This document shows, one piece after another, positions 26,116 to 34,338 of a stretch of DNA of 64,000 bases. Below the pieces are notes generated by a model. The model ran no database searches. It worked only from the letters and a program-made list of their open reading frames with translations, and was not told where the DNA came from. Each line of letters begins with the position of its first letter. The first letter of the stretch is position 1. Source of the DNA: Sphingomonas_O antarctica (GTDB lineage: Bacteria > Pseudomonadota > Alphaproteobacteria > Sphingomonadales > Sphingomonadaceae); NCBI RefSeq assembly GCF_965137005.1, contig NZ_CBCRXM010000014.1:1-64000 (forward strand), in the 5' to 3' direction. The position numbers and the translations under genes were made by a program.

Positions 26116-27408
26116 TTGACCGGCGTTTCGTTCAGTCGTGAAGAAGGCATCGCGCGCGGTGCGCGTGCCGTGCTGGCCTATCCCGATATGGGGAAGGGCG
26201 AGCGCGATGCCGATGCGCGGCTGGAAGAAGCGGCGGGACTGGCGCTGGCGATCGGTATCGAAGTGGTCGATCGGGTGGCGTTGCGCGTGCGCGCGCCCAA
26301 GCCAGCAACGCTGTTCGGCAGCGGTCAGGTCGATGACCTCGCGCTCCGGGCCCGCGCGCTTGACGCATCGCTGCTGATCGTCGATGGGCTGCTTACGCCG
26401 ATCCAGCAGAAGAATTTGGAGACCAAGACCGAACTGAAGGTCATCGACCGCACCGCGTTGATCCTCGAGATTTTCGGGGAGCGCGCGGCGACGGCCGAAG
26501 GTCGATTGCAGGTCGAGTTGGCGCATCTCGACTATCAGGCGGGGCGTCTGGTGCGGAGCTGGACCCACCTTGAGCGGCAGCGCGGTGGGTTTGGGTTTCT
26601 GGGTGGTCCCGGCGAAACGCAGATCGAAGCGGACAGGCGTCAGATCCGCGACCGGATGGCCAGGATCAAGCGCGAGCTGGAACAAGTCGTGCGCACGCGG
26701 GGATTGCATCGCGACCGGCGCAAGCGCGCGCCATGGCCGGTGGTGGCGTTGGTCGGTTACACCAACGCGGGCAAGTCGACGCTATTCAACCGCTTGACCG
26801 GCGCCGACGTCCGCGCGGAAGACTTGCTGTTCGCCACGCTCGACCCGACGATGCGCGAGATTTCATTGCCCGGGCTGGACAAGGCGATCCTCAGCGACAC
26901 AGTGGGGTTCGTGTCCGATCTGCCGACGCAATTGGTCGCCGCATTCCGCGCGACGCTGGAGGAAGTGACGTCGGCCGATCTGATCGTCCACGTCCGTGAT
27001 ATCGCTCATCCCGACAGCGAGGCGCAGGCCGCCGATGTGGCGCACGTGCTCAACGAACTCGGCATAGCGGGGGAAGGGAGCGCGGCGCCGTTCGAGGTGT
27101 GGAACAAGGCCGACCTGCTCGATGGCGAACGCGGTGACGCGCTACGCGCGGAGGCCGCGGGACGAGACGATGTCGTCCTGGTGTCGGCGCTGACCGGTGC
27201 AGGGATCGACGATCTGCAGACAGCGATGTCCGCTCGGCTGACGACCGGGCGACGGACGCGCACGGTGACGCTCGACGTCAATGACGGCGCGGCGATGGCA
27301 TGGCTGCACCAGAATGGCGACGTGATCGGCCAGACCGATCTGGATGGGCAGGTCGTCGTGGACGTCCGCCTGTCCGACATTGATTGGGGCCGATTCAGGC
27401 GGCTTTAG
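26116..27408 (+). CDS. hflX: Ribosome-associated GTPase HflX
   Basis: HflX binds the 50S subunit and splits stalled or heat-damaged ribosomes. The 430-residue product has the N-terminal HflX domain with its glycine-rich RQRGGFGFLGGPGETQIE, in parts, and a Ras-like G domain: G1 GYTNAGKST, G3 SDTVGFVSDLP and G4 NKADL. The TTG start abuts the hfq stop codon with no gap, giving the classic hfq-hflX unit. The 3' end overlaps mazG tail-to-tail by 14 bases. Confidence 0.95.
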   Translation: MTGVSFSREEGIARGARAVLAYPDMGKGERDADARLEEAAGLALAIGIEVVDRVALRVRAPKPATLFGSGQVDDLALRARALDASLLIVDGLLTPIQQKNLETKTELKVIDRTALILEIFGERAATAEGRLQVELAHLDYQAGRLVRSWTHLERQRGGFGFLGGPGETQIEADRRQIRDRMARIKRELEQVVRTRGLHRDRRKRAPWPVVALVGYTNAGKSTLFNRLTGADVRAEDLLFATLDPTMREISLPGLDKAILSDTVGFVSDLPTQLVAAFRATLEEVTSADLIVHVRDIAHPDSEAQAADVAHVLNELGIAGEGSAAPFEVWNKADLLDGERGDALRAEAAGRDDVVLVSALTGAGIDDLQTAMSARLTTGRRTRTVTLDVNDGAAMAWLHQNGDVIGQTDLDGQVVVDVRLSDIDWGRFRRL

Positions 27409-28171
27409 TTTCCGCCGCCTTGGCGCGATTCCATAACGCATCCAGTGCTTCAATCGGCTGGCCCGCAAGCGGTTGTTCGGCGAGATGTTCAACCTGACGA
27501 AAGCGCCGTTCGAACTTGCCATTGGCACGACGTAGAGCAATTTCCGGGTCGATCTTCATATGCCGTGCGAGGTTGACGACGGCGAAGAGCAGGTCGCCGA
27601 TTTCGTCCTCGCGCGCATCCTGATCGATCGCGGCCTCAACCTCCGCCAACTCCTCGATGACTTTGGCGCGTGGGCCGCTGGCGTCGGGCCAGTCGAAACC
27701 GACTCGCGATGCGCGTTTCTGGAGTTTTTCGGCGCGCATCAATGCGGGCAAGGCAAGAGCAACTCCGGCGAGCGCGCTCTGGTCATCCGATTTGGCACGC
27801 TCTGCGGCCTTGATGACTTCCCATTGCGCATGGCCGGTGTCGCGCGGCGCATCGCCGAAGACGTGCGGGTGACGGCGGATCAGCTTGTCCGCGACGCCCG
27901 CGGCGACATCGTCAAACGCGAACAGGCCGGCTTCTTCGGCAATGCGGCTGTGAAACACGACTTGGAGCAGGAGGTCGCCGAGTTCGTCCTTGAGCGCAGC
28001 CATATCGTCGCGTTCGCACGCGTCGGCGACTTCATAGGCTTCTTCGATGGTATAGGGTGCGATGGTCGCGAACGTCTGTTCGACGTCCCATGGACAACCG
28101 GTTTCGGGATCGCGCAATTTCACCATGACGGCGCGCAATGGGTCGAGAGGGGTGGTCTGGCTAACGGACAT
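27395..28171 (-). CDS. mazG: Nucleoside triphosphate pyrophosphohydrolase MazG
   Basis: MazG hydrolyses NTPs and dNTPs to monophosphates and pyrophosphate, clearing aberrant nucleotides and lowering ppGpp in E. coli. The 258-residue product has two MazG folds in tandem. The metal-binding EExxE/ELGD signatures are EEAYEVADACERDD and LKDELGDLLLQVVFH in the first, and EELAEVEAAID with EIGDLLFAVVN in the second. ATG 28171 follows GGGA; an in-frame GTG sits one codon earlier. It is the last gene of a leftward cluster. Confidence 0.94.
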   Translation of the reverse strand: MSVSQTTPLDPLRAVMVKLRDPETGCPWDVEQTFATIAPYTIEEAYEVADACERDDMAALKDELGDLLLQVVFHSRIAEEAGLFAFDDVAAGVADKLIRRHPHVFGDAPRDTGHAQWEVIKAAERAKSDDQSALAGVALALPALMRAEKLQKRASRVGFDWPDASGPRAKVIEELAEVEAAIDQDAREDEIGDLLFAVVNLARHMKIDPEIALRRANGKFERRFRQVEHLAEQPLAGQPIEALDALWNRAKAAETKAA

Positions 28172-28207
28172 CACAAATCCCGATAATCTGTATTATGTAA
28201 AATGTTC

Positions 28208-28798
28208 TTAGAGTTGCAGGATGAGGGTGTTGCCCTCCACCCGCCATGATTTGAGCTGTGACAGAAAGCTCATCCCCAGCAAATTGGTGTCGCCGAGACT
28301 ATCGCCGATCGTCGTGCGTGCGTCCGTCTGAACGATTGCGCCAATCTCCAGCCGCTCGATCCTTGCAGTGCGCGACATGGTCATGCCGTTGGCGGTCGAG
28401 ATCGGAATTGGCGGCATGCCGTCGTCTGTCACTCCGGACGCGCTGGCGACCGCAGTGCTGATCGCGGTCGTCGTCGCGCCGCTGTCGATCAGGAATTCGG
28501 CCGGACGGCCATTGATGCGGCCGGTGATGTAATAATGGCCGTCCTCGCGCGCGTTGATGCGGACCACGCCGCCGCTGAGTTCGGGCTGGATGCCGAGGTC
28601 CGTCCTGGCGCGCGACCATATTTCAGCGCCGGTACCGCGAAACAGCACCAGGACATAAGCGCCGGCAAAGATCGCAACCCAGGCCAGCGCCATTTTGAGC
28701 GTCTTGCCCATCGGAAGACGTCGCGCCGCAAGACTGCTGACCGCCAGCGTCAGGCACATGATGCCGGTGACGATGCCTGCGGTCTGGTCGCCGGTCAT
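28208..28798 (-). CDS. Membrane-anchored retropepsin-like aspartic protease
   Basis: The 196-residue product has two N-terminal hydrophobic segments (about residues 5-25 and 33-52) and then a single retroviral-type aspartic protease domain. The catalytic motif reads AEFLIDSGATTTAIS, and LLGMSFLSQLKSW marks the far side of the fold. Proteins of this type (clan AA, TIGR02281) are widespread in alphaproteobacteria and would act as dimers, with the protease domain probably on the periplasmic face. The substrate is unknown. I chose ATG 28798, which overlaps the stop of the MBL gene (ATGA), over a longer frame. Confidence 0.85.
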   Translation of the reverse strand: MTGDQTAGIVTGIMCLTLAVSSLAARRLPMGKTLKMALAWVAIFAGAYVLVLFRGTGAEIWSRARTDLGIQPELSGGVVRINAREDGHYYITGRINGRPAEFLIDSGATTTAISTAVASASGVTDDGMPPIPISTANGMTMSRTARIERLEIGAIVQTDARTTIGDSLGDTNLLGMSFLSQLKSWRVEGNTLILQL

Positions 28799-29559
28799 AG
28801 CTCGATTTCCAGATTGTCGTGGCCCGGTTCGACGCCAGCGGGCAGCCGCGCGGCGAGCGTCGCGTAATCGAGCGACTGATCCATGTGCGTGATGACCGCC
28901 CGTTTGGGTTGGAGTTGCGCGATCCAACCGAGCGTTTCGGCGACATGGGCGTGACTGGGATGCGGTTTTTCGCGCAGGCCGTCGACGATCCACAGGTCGA
29001 GATCGGTGTACAGCGACGCCATGGCGTCGCTCAACCGGTCGGTGTCGGTGGAATAAGCGACGGCCCTTCCCCCGCCCTCGAACCGCAATCCTGCCGAGGT
29101 GATACGGCCGTGCGGCTGGTCCACGACGGAGACCGCGATAGCGCCGATTTGCAACGTGTCGGTCAGTTCATGCGCTTCGACGGTTGGCGGATAACCGCCA
29201 TTTCCGGCGAAAACGTAGGCGAAACGGCGCTGTAGCGATGCCAGCGTATCCGCACGGGCAAAACTGGGCACCGGACGGCCCGCAGCGTGAAACACCTGCC
29301 GCAGATCGTCGATGCCGTGACAGTGATCGGCGTGTTCGTGAGTCCAGATGACCGCGTCGAGTTTGACGACATTCGCCGCCAGCAATTGCGCGCGCAGATC
29401 GGGTGACGTGTCGATGAGGATGCGGGTGCCGTCATGTTCGATCAGGATCGAGGCGCGAGTGCGGCGGTTGCGCGGGTCGGCGGGGTCGCAGGCGCCCCAA
29501 TCATTGCCGATGCGCGGGACGCCCGACGATGTGCCGCAGCCGAGGATGGTGACCTTCAC
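28795..29559 (-). CDS. MBL-fold metallohydrolase, PhnP-like
   Basis: The 254-residue product belongs to the metallo-beta-lactamase superfamily. The metal-binding signature is THEHADHCHGIDDLR (HxHxDH), with further ligands in VVDQPHGRI and VITHMDQSLDY. The N-terminal LGCGTSSGVPRIG is typical of the PhnP/cyclic-phosphodiesterase group. No phn genes are near. Instead it lies between tatD and the retropepsin, overlapping both by 4 bases, a conserved alphaproteobacterial neighbourhood with metG. It is probably a phosphodiesterase of nucleotide or RNA metabolism, but the substrate is open. Confidence 0.88.
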   Translation of the reverse strand: MKVTILGCGTSSGVPRIGNDWGACDPADPRNRRTRASILIEHDGTRILIDTSPDLRAQLLAANVVKLDAVIWTHEHADHCHGIDDLRQVFHAAGRPVPSFARADTLASLQRRFAYVFAGNGGYPPTVEAHELTDTLQIGAIAVSVVDQPHGRITSAGLRFEGGGRAVAYSTDTDRLSDAMASLYTDLDLWIVDGLREKPHPSHAHVAETLGWIAQLQPKRAVITHMDQSLDYATLAARLPAGVEPGHDNLEIEL

Positions 29560-30332
29560 GCCGCGGCTTTATCGAACAACTTAAAGAAGTTGGCGCGCGT
29601 CGTTGCCGCCAATTCTTCGACCCCTTCCCCGCGCAGATTGGCAAGAAACCGGGCGGTGTCGGCAACGAAGCCGGGTTCGCAGGGGCGGCCACGGTGCGGG
29701 ACCGGCGCGAGGAAGGGTGAATCGGTTTCGATCAGCAGGCGGTCGGCGGGTATCGTCGCAGCGGTGGCTTGCAGATCCTTGGCGTTCTTGAACGTGACGA
29801 TTCCGGAGATCGAAATATAGAGGCCGAGTTCCAGCGCCTTGGCTGCGAAATCCGCCGACGCGGTGAAGCAGTGGATGACGCCGGAATAGGCACCCTTCCC
29901 CATCTCCTCCGCCAGAATGTTCGCGGTGTCCTCCGCCGCATCGCGGGTGTGGACGATCAGCGGCAGGCCGGTGTCGCGCGAGGCGGCAATGTGGCTGCGG
30001 AAACTGATGCGTTGCTGTTCGCGATCCGATTTATCGTAATAATAATCGAGCCCGGTTTCACCGATCGCCACGACGCGGGGGTTGCGGGCGCGTTCGACCA
30101 GTTTGGCGGTGTCGATGTCCGGATGCGCGTCAGCTTCGTGCGGATGGATGCCGACCGAGGCCCAGACATCCACTTCGCGCTCGGCAACGGCGAGGACATC
30201 GTCCCATTCGCGTTCGCGGGTGGAGATGTTGAGCATGCCGGTAACGCCGGCGGCGCGGGCGCGACTCAACACGCCCTGCTGGTCCTCGACGATGCCCTGG
30301 TAATTGAGGTGGCAGTGGGAGTCGATGAACAT
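29556..30332 (-). CDS. TatD family metal-dependent deoxyribonuclease
   Basis: TatD enzymes are two-metal TIM-barrel exonucleases implicated in DNA repair and nucleotide turnover. The 258-residue product carries the full set of ligand motifs: MFIDSHCHLNY, the Glu in IGETGLDYYYD, LIVHTRDA, IHCFT and ETDSPFLAPVPHRG. I start at ATG 30332; the longer frame reads into an intergenic repeat. It overlaps the MBL gene at its 3' end. The repeat at 30360-30445 separates it from metG. Confidence 0.94.
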   Translation of the reverse strand: MFIDSHCHLNYQGIVEDQQGVLSRARAAGVTGMLNISTREREWDDVLAVAEREVDVWASVGIHPHEADAHPDIDTAKLVERARNPRVVAIGETGLDYYYDKSDREQQRISFRSHIAASRDTGLPLIVHTRDAAEDTANILAEEMGKGAYSGVIHCFTASADFAAKALELGLYISISGIVTFKNAKDLQATAATIPADRLLIETDSPFLAPVPHRGRPCEPGFVADTARFLANLRGEGVEELAATTRANFFKLFDKAAA

Positions 30333-30359
30333 GGGGTGGTTGTAGACGCCGCGTCCCTT

Positions 30360-30445
30360 CCCGTCACCCCGGCGGAAGCCGGGGTCCATGTCGCCACGCT
30401 TGCACCCGTTATGAGGTGGACCCCGGCTTTCGCCGGGGTGACGGG
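30360..30445. repeat. Paired palindromic intergenic repeat, family 1 copy A
   Basis: Two 29-base arms, 30360-30388 and 30417-30445, are reverse complements with one mismatch. Each arm is itself a hairpin built on CCCCGG...CCGGGG, and they flank a 28-base spacer. The right arm matches 49534-49561 exactly over 28 bases. This REP/BIME-like element sits between tatD and metG and may stabilise or attenuate the transcript. Confidence 0.85.
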
Positions 30446-30468
30446 TTAGGGTTGGGGGGTGCCTCGCG

Positions 30469-31968
30469 TTACGTTAGCGTGGGCAACTCGAGGCGCGGGA
30501 AAACCCCTTGCGGTGCGGGCAGCGCAGTTCCCGGAACAAGCACTCCTTCCCCGCCGCCGACCAATGCCAGCAGCTGGTCCGCGCTTTCGGGGACAGCCCA
30601 ACGCAATGAGAGCGCGATGCGGCGGACGGTTTCGGCGGTCCAGTACAGCACGCCATCGGCCCGCGCGGGATCCGTTTTGCGCAGCGCCCAGGGCGCGTTG
30701 TCGGCGAAATACTGGTTGGCCGCGGTGACGACGCCGGCCACGGCTTCGAGCGCCTTGTGCAGCGCCAGTGACGTCATGGCGTCGGCGATCCGGTCTTCGA
30801 GGCCGTCCGCCAATTTGGGGTCGGGTTCAACGCCGGGATCGGGCAGCAGGCCGTCGCAATTCTTGGCGATCATCGACAGCGAGCGCTGAGCCAGATTGCC
30901 GAGGCCATTGGCGAGTTCGGCGTTGCAGCGGAGCACGATCGCCTCTTCGCTCCAGCTGCCGTCGTTTCCGAAACTGACGTCGCGCAGCAGGAAATAGCGC
31001 AATGCGTCGACGCCGTAACGTTCGCCCAGTTCGACCGAGTCGACGATGTTGCCCGTCGATTTCGACATCTTTTCGCCGCGGTTGAGCAAGAAGCCGTGGC
31101 CGAACACCTGTTTCGGCAACGCGATGCCGGCGGACATCAGGAATGCCGGCCAGTAGACGGCGTGGAAGCGGACGATGTCCTTGCCGATCAAATGCAGGTC
31201 GGCGGGCCAGAATTTGGCCATGCGATCGGCGTCGTCGGGATACCCCGCGCCGGTCAGATAATTGGTCAGCGCATCGACCCAGACGTACATGACATGGCCG
31301 TCGCTGCCTGGCACTTTCACGCCCCAATCGAAGCTGGTGCGCGAGACCGACAGGTCGCTGAGGCCGCCTTCGACGAAGCGCATGACTTCGTTGCGGCGGC
31401 TGTCGGGCTGAATGAACTCGGGTTGGGCATTGTACAGATCGAGCAACGGCTGCTGATATTTGGACAAGCGAAAGAACCAGCTTTCCTCTACGGTCCAGGT
31501 GACGGGCGTGCCTTGGGGCGAGAGCTTTTCGTCCCCCTGACCCGGCGTCAGTTCCTTCTCATCGTAAAAGGCTTCGTCGCGGACGGAATACCAGCCTTCG
31601 TAGCGGCCTTTGTACAGGTCGCCTCTGGCTTCCATCGCGCGCCATAATGCCTGGCTGGCCGAATGGTGTTCAGGCTCGCTGGTGCGGATGAAGCGGTCGT
31701 AGGAGATATCGAGAGCGTCGCACATCGCCTTGAAGTATCCGGACATTTCTTCGGCGAGCGCGGCGACTTCGACGCCCTTGTCGCGCGCGGCCTGAACCAT
31801 TTTCAGGCCGTGTTCGTCGGTGCCGGTCTGGAAATAGACGTTTTTGCCCTGGAGCCGATGGAAACGTGCGATCGCATCTGCGGCGATGGCTTCGTACGCG
31901 TGGCCGATGTGCGGGCGGCCATTGGGATAGCTGATCGCGGTGGTGATGTAGAAGTTTTCGGCGGGCAT
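30469..31968 (-). CDS. metG: Methionyl-tRNA synthetase
   Basis: The enzyme charges initiator and elongator tRNA-Met. With ATG 31968 it has 499 residues, the short form without the C-terminal dimerisation/tRNA-binding extension. It shows the class I HIGH motif in NGRPHIGHAYEA, KMSKS in GEKMSKSTGN and the WVDALTNYLTG active-site stretch. I do not see the four-cysteine zinc knuckle of the long form in the connective region. The downstream genes tatD, MBL, retropepsin and mazG are on the same strand, so this is probably the head of a leftward operon interrupted by a palindromic repeat. Confidence 0.95.
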   Translation of the reverse strand: MPAENFYITTAISYPNGRPHIGHAYEAIAADAIARFHRLQGKNVYFQTGTDEHGLKMVQAARDKGVEVAALAEEMSGYFKAMCDALDISYDRFIRTSEPEHHSASQALWRAMEARGDLYKGRYEGWYSVRDEAFYDEKELTPGQGDEKLSPQGTPVTWTVEESWFFRLSKYQQPLLDLYNAQPEFIQPDSRRNEVMRFVEGGLSDLSVSRTSFDWGVKVPGSDGHVMYVWVDALTNYLTGAGYPDDADRMAKFWPADLHLIGKDIVRFHAVYWPAFLMSAGIALPKQVFGHGFLLNRGEKMSKSTGNIVDSVELGERYGVDALRYFLLRDVSFGNDGSWSEEAIVLRCNAELANGLGNLAQRSLSMIAKNCDGLLPDPGVEPDPKLADGLEDRIADAMTSLALHKALEAVAGVVTAANQYFADNAPWALRKTDPARADGVLYWTAETVRRIALSLRWAVPESADQLLALVGGGEGVLVPGTALPAPQGVFPRLELPTLT

Positions 31969-32021
31969 GGCGCGGGCTTTAGGGGGAGATGCGGCGGGTG
32001 GGAACCTGCTTACCGGTAGAC

Positions 32022-32118
32022 GTCGCCCCTGCGCAGACAGGGGCCTAGATGATCGCGCAAATTGAGACTGCGTCGCGCGTGGAGGGTCTATCTGGGCCCC
32101 TGCCTGCGCAGGGGCGAC
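32022..32118. repeat. Paired palindromic intergenic repeat, family 2
   Basis: Arms 32022-32050 and 32090-32118 (29 bases each) are reverse complements with two mismatches. Each contains GTCGCCCCTGCGCAG followed by AGGGGCC, so each can fold on itself. They face each other across 39 bases between metG and tRNA-Ala. A distantly similar single hairpin (GCCCCGGC...GCCGGGGCGAC) lies at 47578-47600. Confidence 0.75.
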
Positions 32119-32248
32119 ATGTTGGTGGGGAGGCGCGCCGCGGCAAAGCCGCGTCGTCGGACGCTGGCGCGCCGGCCGCCACGCGCCACTCGAGAATAGC
32201 GGGCGCTCGCTGCGCTCCGCTTCCACTATTCTTCGGTGGCTTGTGGAT
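32119..32248. other. Structured spacer downstream of tRNA-Ala
   Basis: No gene is seen. The stretch contains CGCGGC-AAA-GCCGCG at 32139-32153 and an inverted pair GAATAG/CTATTC (about 32194-32231) flanking a GC-rich middle (GCGCTCGCTGCGCTCCGC). On the minus strand it lies just after tRNA-Ala and could end that transcript. Confidence 0.35.
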
Positions 32249-32324
32249 TGGTGGAGCCTAGCGGGATCGAACCGCTGACCTCCACACTGCCAGTGTGGCG
32301 CTCTCCCAGCTGAGCTAAGGCCCC
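32249..32324 (-). tRNA. tRNA-Ala (anticodon GGC)
   Basis: Seventy-six bases fold as a full cloverleaf with encoded CCA. The anticodon loop reads CTGGCAG on a CCACA/TGTGG stem, so the anticodon is GGC. The acceptor stem GGGGCCT/AGGCTCC has the G3:U70 wobble pair that marks alanine tRNAs. The T-loop is GTTCGATCC. Confidence 0.97.
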
Positions 32325-32373
32325 AATCCAAGGAGGCGCCGCCTATGCGAGGCGGCGCCGGAAATCAATATGC

Positions 32374-32691
32374 TTAGCTTTCGTCTTCGCCGGTGTTGGT
32401 TTCGACGCCCAGATCGTCGTCACCGCCCAGATCGACTTCGTCATCCGGCGACTTTTCCGCATCCTCGTCGACCACGTCCAGATCGATATCGTCCGCACCG
32501 AGATCGGTGTCGTTGGCGACGGCTTTCTTCGGCGCGTCGAACGGCAGCGGCTGCTTCGATTTGAGCACCGCTTCGGGCGTCCACTGATTGTTGCAGTTGA
32601 TGCAGACGACGGGGTCTTCCTTCGTCAGGTCATAGAACCGCGTGGCGCACTTGGGGCAAGTGCGTTTTGTGCCCCATTCAGGCTTGACCAT
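32374..32691 (-). CDS. FYDLN-motif zinc-ribbon protein (TIGR02300 family)
   Basis: The 105-residue product starts MVKPEWGTKRTCPKCATRFYDL. It has two CxxC pairs (CPKC, CINC) that should bind one zinc, and it carries the FYDL signature that names this alphaproteobacterial family. The C-terminal half is a long, disordered, acidic tail rich in Asp/Glu (DLGADDIDLDVVDED and onward). The function is not known. It is divergent from aroA across about 97 bases. The longer open frame upstream is antisense to aroA and is not used. Confidence 0.9.
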   Translation of the reverse strand: MVKPEWGTKRTCPKCATRFYDLTKEDPVVCINCNNQWTPEAVLKSKQPLPFDAPKKAVANDTDLGADDIDLDVVDEDAEKSPDDEVDLGGDDDLGVETNTGEDES

Positions 32692-32788
32692 CGGTCGATT
32701 ACGCTCCGGATTATGTGAGTGGTCGGGGCAGCACCCCGGAAAGCGGGCGCCCTTGCCATGCCCGGGACGCGCTGTCAAAGCCACGCCC

Positions 32789-34090
32789 ATGCCATCCCGG
32801 ACGGTCCAGCCTGCGAACGGACCGCTGCGCGGCCATATCCATGTCCCCGGCGACAAGTCGATCAGCCACCGTGCGCTGATGCTCGGCGCGATGGCGGTCG
32901 GTGAGACGGTGATCGAGGGATTGCTGGAGGGGGAGGATGTTCTCGCCACGGCCGCCGCGATGCGCGCGATGGGCGCGACGATCGAGCGACGTGGTGCGAC
33001 GTGGCACGTGTGGGGCGTGGGGGTCGGCGGATTGCTGCAGCCCGCGACCGCGCTCGACATGGGCAATTCGGGCACATCGACGCGGCTGTTGATGGGGTTG
33101 GTCGCGAGCCATCCGATTACCGCCACGTTCGTCGGCGACACGTCCTTGTCGCAACGGCCGATGGGGCGCGTGATCGAGCCGCTGTCGTTGATGGGTACGG
33201 ATTTCACGGCTTCGCCTAGTGGGCGGTTGCCGTTGATGGTGCGCGGGCTATGCCCGGCGGTGCCGATCGAATACCGGCTACCCGTCGCGTCGGCGCAGGT
33301 GAAGTCGGCGGTGCTGTTGGCGGGGCTCAACACGCCGGGGATCACGCGGGTGATCGAGCCGGTGGCGACGCGCGATCATTCGGAGCGGATGCTGGCGGGC
33401 TTTGGCGCGGAAGTGTGGCGCGAAGGCGACGTCATTTCGATCCGCGGTGAGGCCGAACTGAAGCCGCAGCGCATCACCGTGCCGGGCGACCCATCCTCCG
33501 CTGCATTCGCGACTGTGGCGGCGCTGATCGTGCCGGGGTCGGAGGTGACTATCGCCAATGTCGGGATGAACCCGACGCGCGCGGGACTGTACGATGTGCT
33601 GAGATCGATGGGTGCGTCGATCGCGTTCGGTCAGCAACGGTCGGTCGGTGGCGAGCCCGTTGCGGATTTGGTCGTGAGTGCTTCGACGCTCACCGCCGTC
33701 AAGACCGACCCGACGATCGTCGCATCGATGGTCGACGAGTTTCCGGTCCTGTTCGTCGCCGCTGCATTTGCTAGGGGCCGCAGCGTGTTTCGCGGGCTGG
33801 AAGAATTGCGCGTCAAGGAATCGGACCGGATTGCCGTCATGGCGGCGGCACTGCGAGCGATCGGCGCGCGGGTCGAGGAATTGCCCGACGGGCTGGCGAT
33901 CGAAGGCACGGGTGGCGAACCCCTGCCGGGTGGCGGCACCATCGCGACGCATCTCGATCACCGTATTGCCATGAGCCTGGCGGTCGCGGCGTTGAATTGC
34001 CGCGCGGGCGTGGCGCTGGACGACGATGCGCCGGTGGCGACGAGTTATCCACGGTTCTTTGCAGACATTGGCGCGTTGCACACCGCATGA
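32789..34090 (+). CDS. aroA: 3-phosphoshikimate 1-carboxyvinyltransferase (EPSP synthase)
   Basis: AroA joins phosphoenolpyruvate to shikimate 3-phosphate, the sixth shikimate-pathway step. With ATG 32789 it has 433 residues. Diagnostic stretches are VPGDKSISHRALMLGA at the N-terminus, LDMGNSGTSTRLLMG for the PEP site, and RVKESDRIA seen as LRVKESDRIAVMA. The NSGTSTR form, with Ala-rich surroundings, resembles class II (CP4-like) enzymes, which are usually less sensitive to glyphosate; this is inference only. The stop overlaps the small membrane gene (ATGA). Confidence 0.95.
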   Translation: MPSRTVQPANGPLRGHIHVPGDKSISHRALMLGAMAVGETVIEGLLEGEDVLATAAAMRAMGATIERRGATWHVWGVGVGGLLQPATALDMGNSGTSTRLLMGLVASHPITATFVGDTSLSQRPMGRVIEPLSLMGTDFTASPSGRLPLMVRGLCPAVPIEYRLPVASAQVKSAVLLAGLNTPGITRVIEPVATRDHSERMLAGFGAEVWREGDVISIRGEAELKPQRITVPGDPSSAAFATVAALIVPGSEVTIANVGMNPTRAGLYDVLRSMGASIAFGQQRSVGGEPVADLVVSASTLTAVKTDPTIVASMVDEFPVLFVAAAFARGRSVFRGLEELRVKESDRIAVMAAALRAIGARVEELPDGLAIEGTGGEPLPGGGTIATHLDHRIAMSLAVAALNCRAGVALDDDAPVATSYPRFFADIGALHTA

Positions 34091-34338
34091 CATTCGATTG
34101 GGCAGACTGGACCGGACTTATCGGCAGCGCGATGTTCATCATCGGGTTCGTCTATGCCAATATTTCCAAGGACATGGACAAGGTTGCGTTCAACCTGTTG
34201 AACATCATCGGGGCCGTGTTGCTGCTCGTTTCGCTGACCGTGCATTTCAACCTGGCGGCCGTGGTGCTGGAAACCGTGTGGGCGTTGATCGCGACGGGCG
34301 GGCTGATCGGCGAGATCGTTCGGCGGCGAAGCGCATGA
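34087..34338 (+). CDS. Small membrane protein, CBU_0592-like
   Basis: The 83-residue product has two or three hydrophobic helices (WTGLIGSAMFIIGFVYANIS, NLLNIIGAVLLLVSLTV, AAVVLETVWALIATGGLIG) and a basic end RRRSA. It looks like the small inner-membrane family typified by Coxiella CBU_0592; the function is unknown. It overlaps aroA upstream and cmk downstream by 4 bases each, so it is translated as part of the aroA-cmk unit. Confidence 0.82.
   Translation: MTFDWADWTGLIGSAMFIIGFVYANISKDMDKVAFNLLNIIGAVLLLVSLTVHFNLAAVVLETVWALIATGGLIGEIVRRRSA

Noticed and set aside
32119..32248. Possible CRISPR or phage remnant in the repeat-rich gap by tRNA-Ala
   Set aside because: The repeats are inverted pairs, not regularly spaced direct repeats, and no integrase or attachment duplication of the tRNA end is visible.
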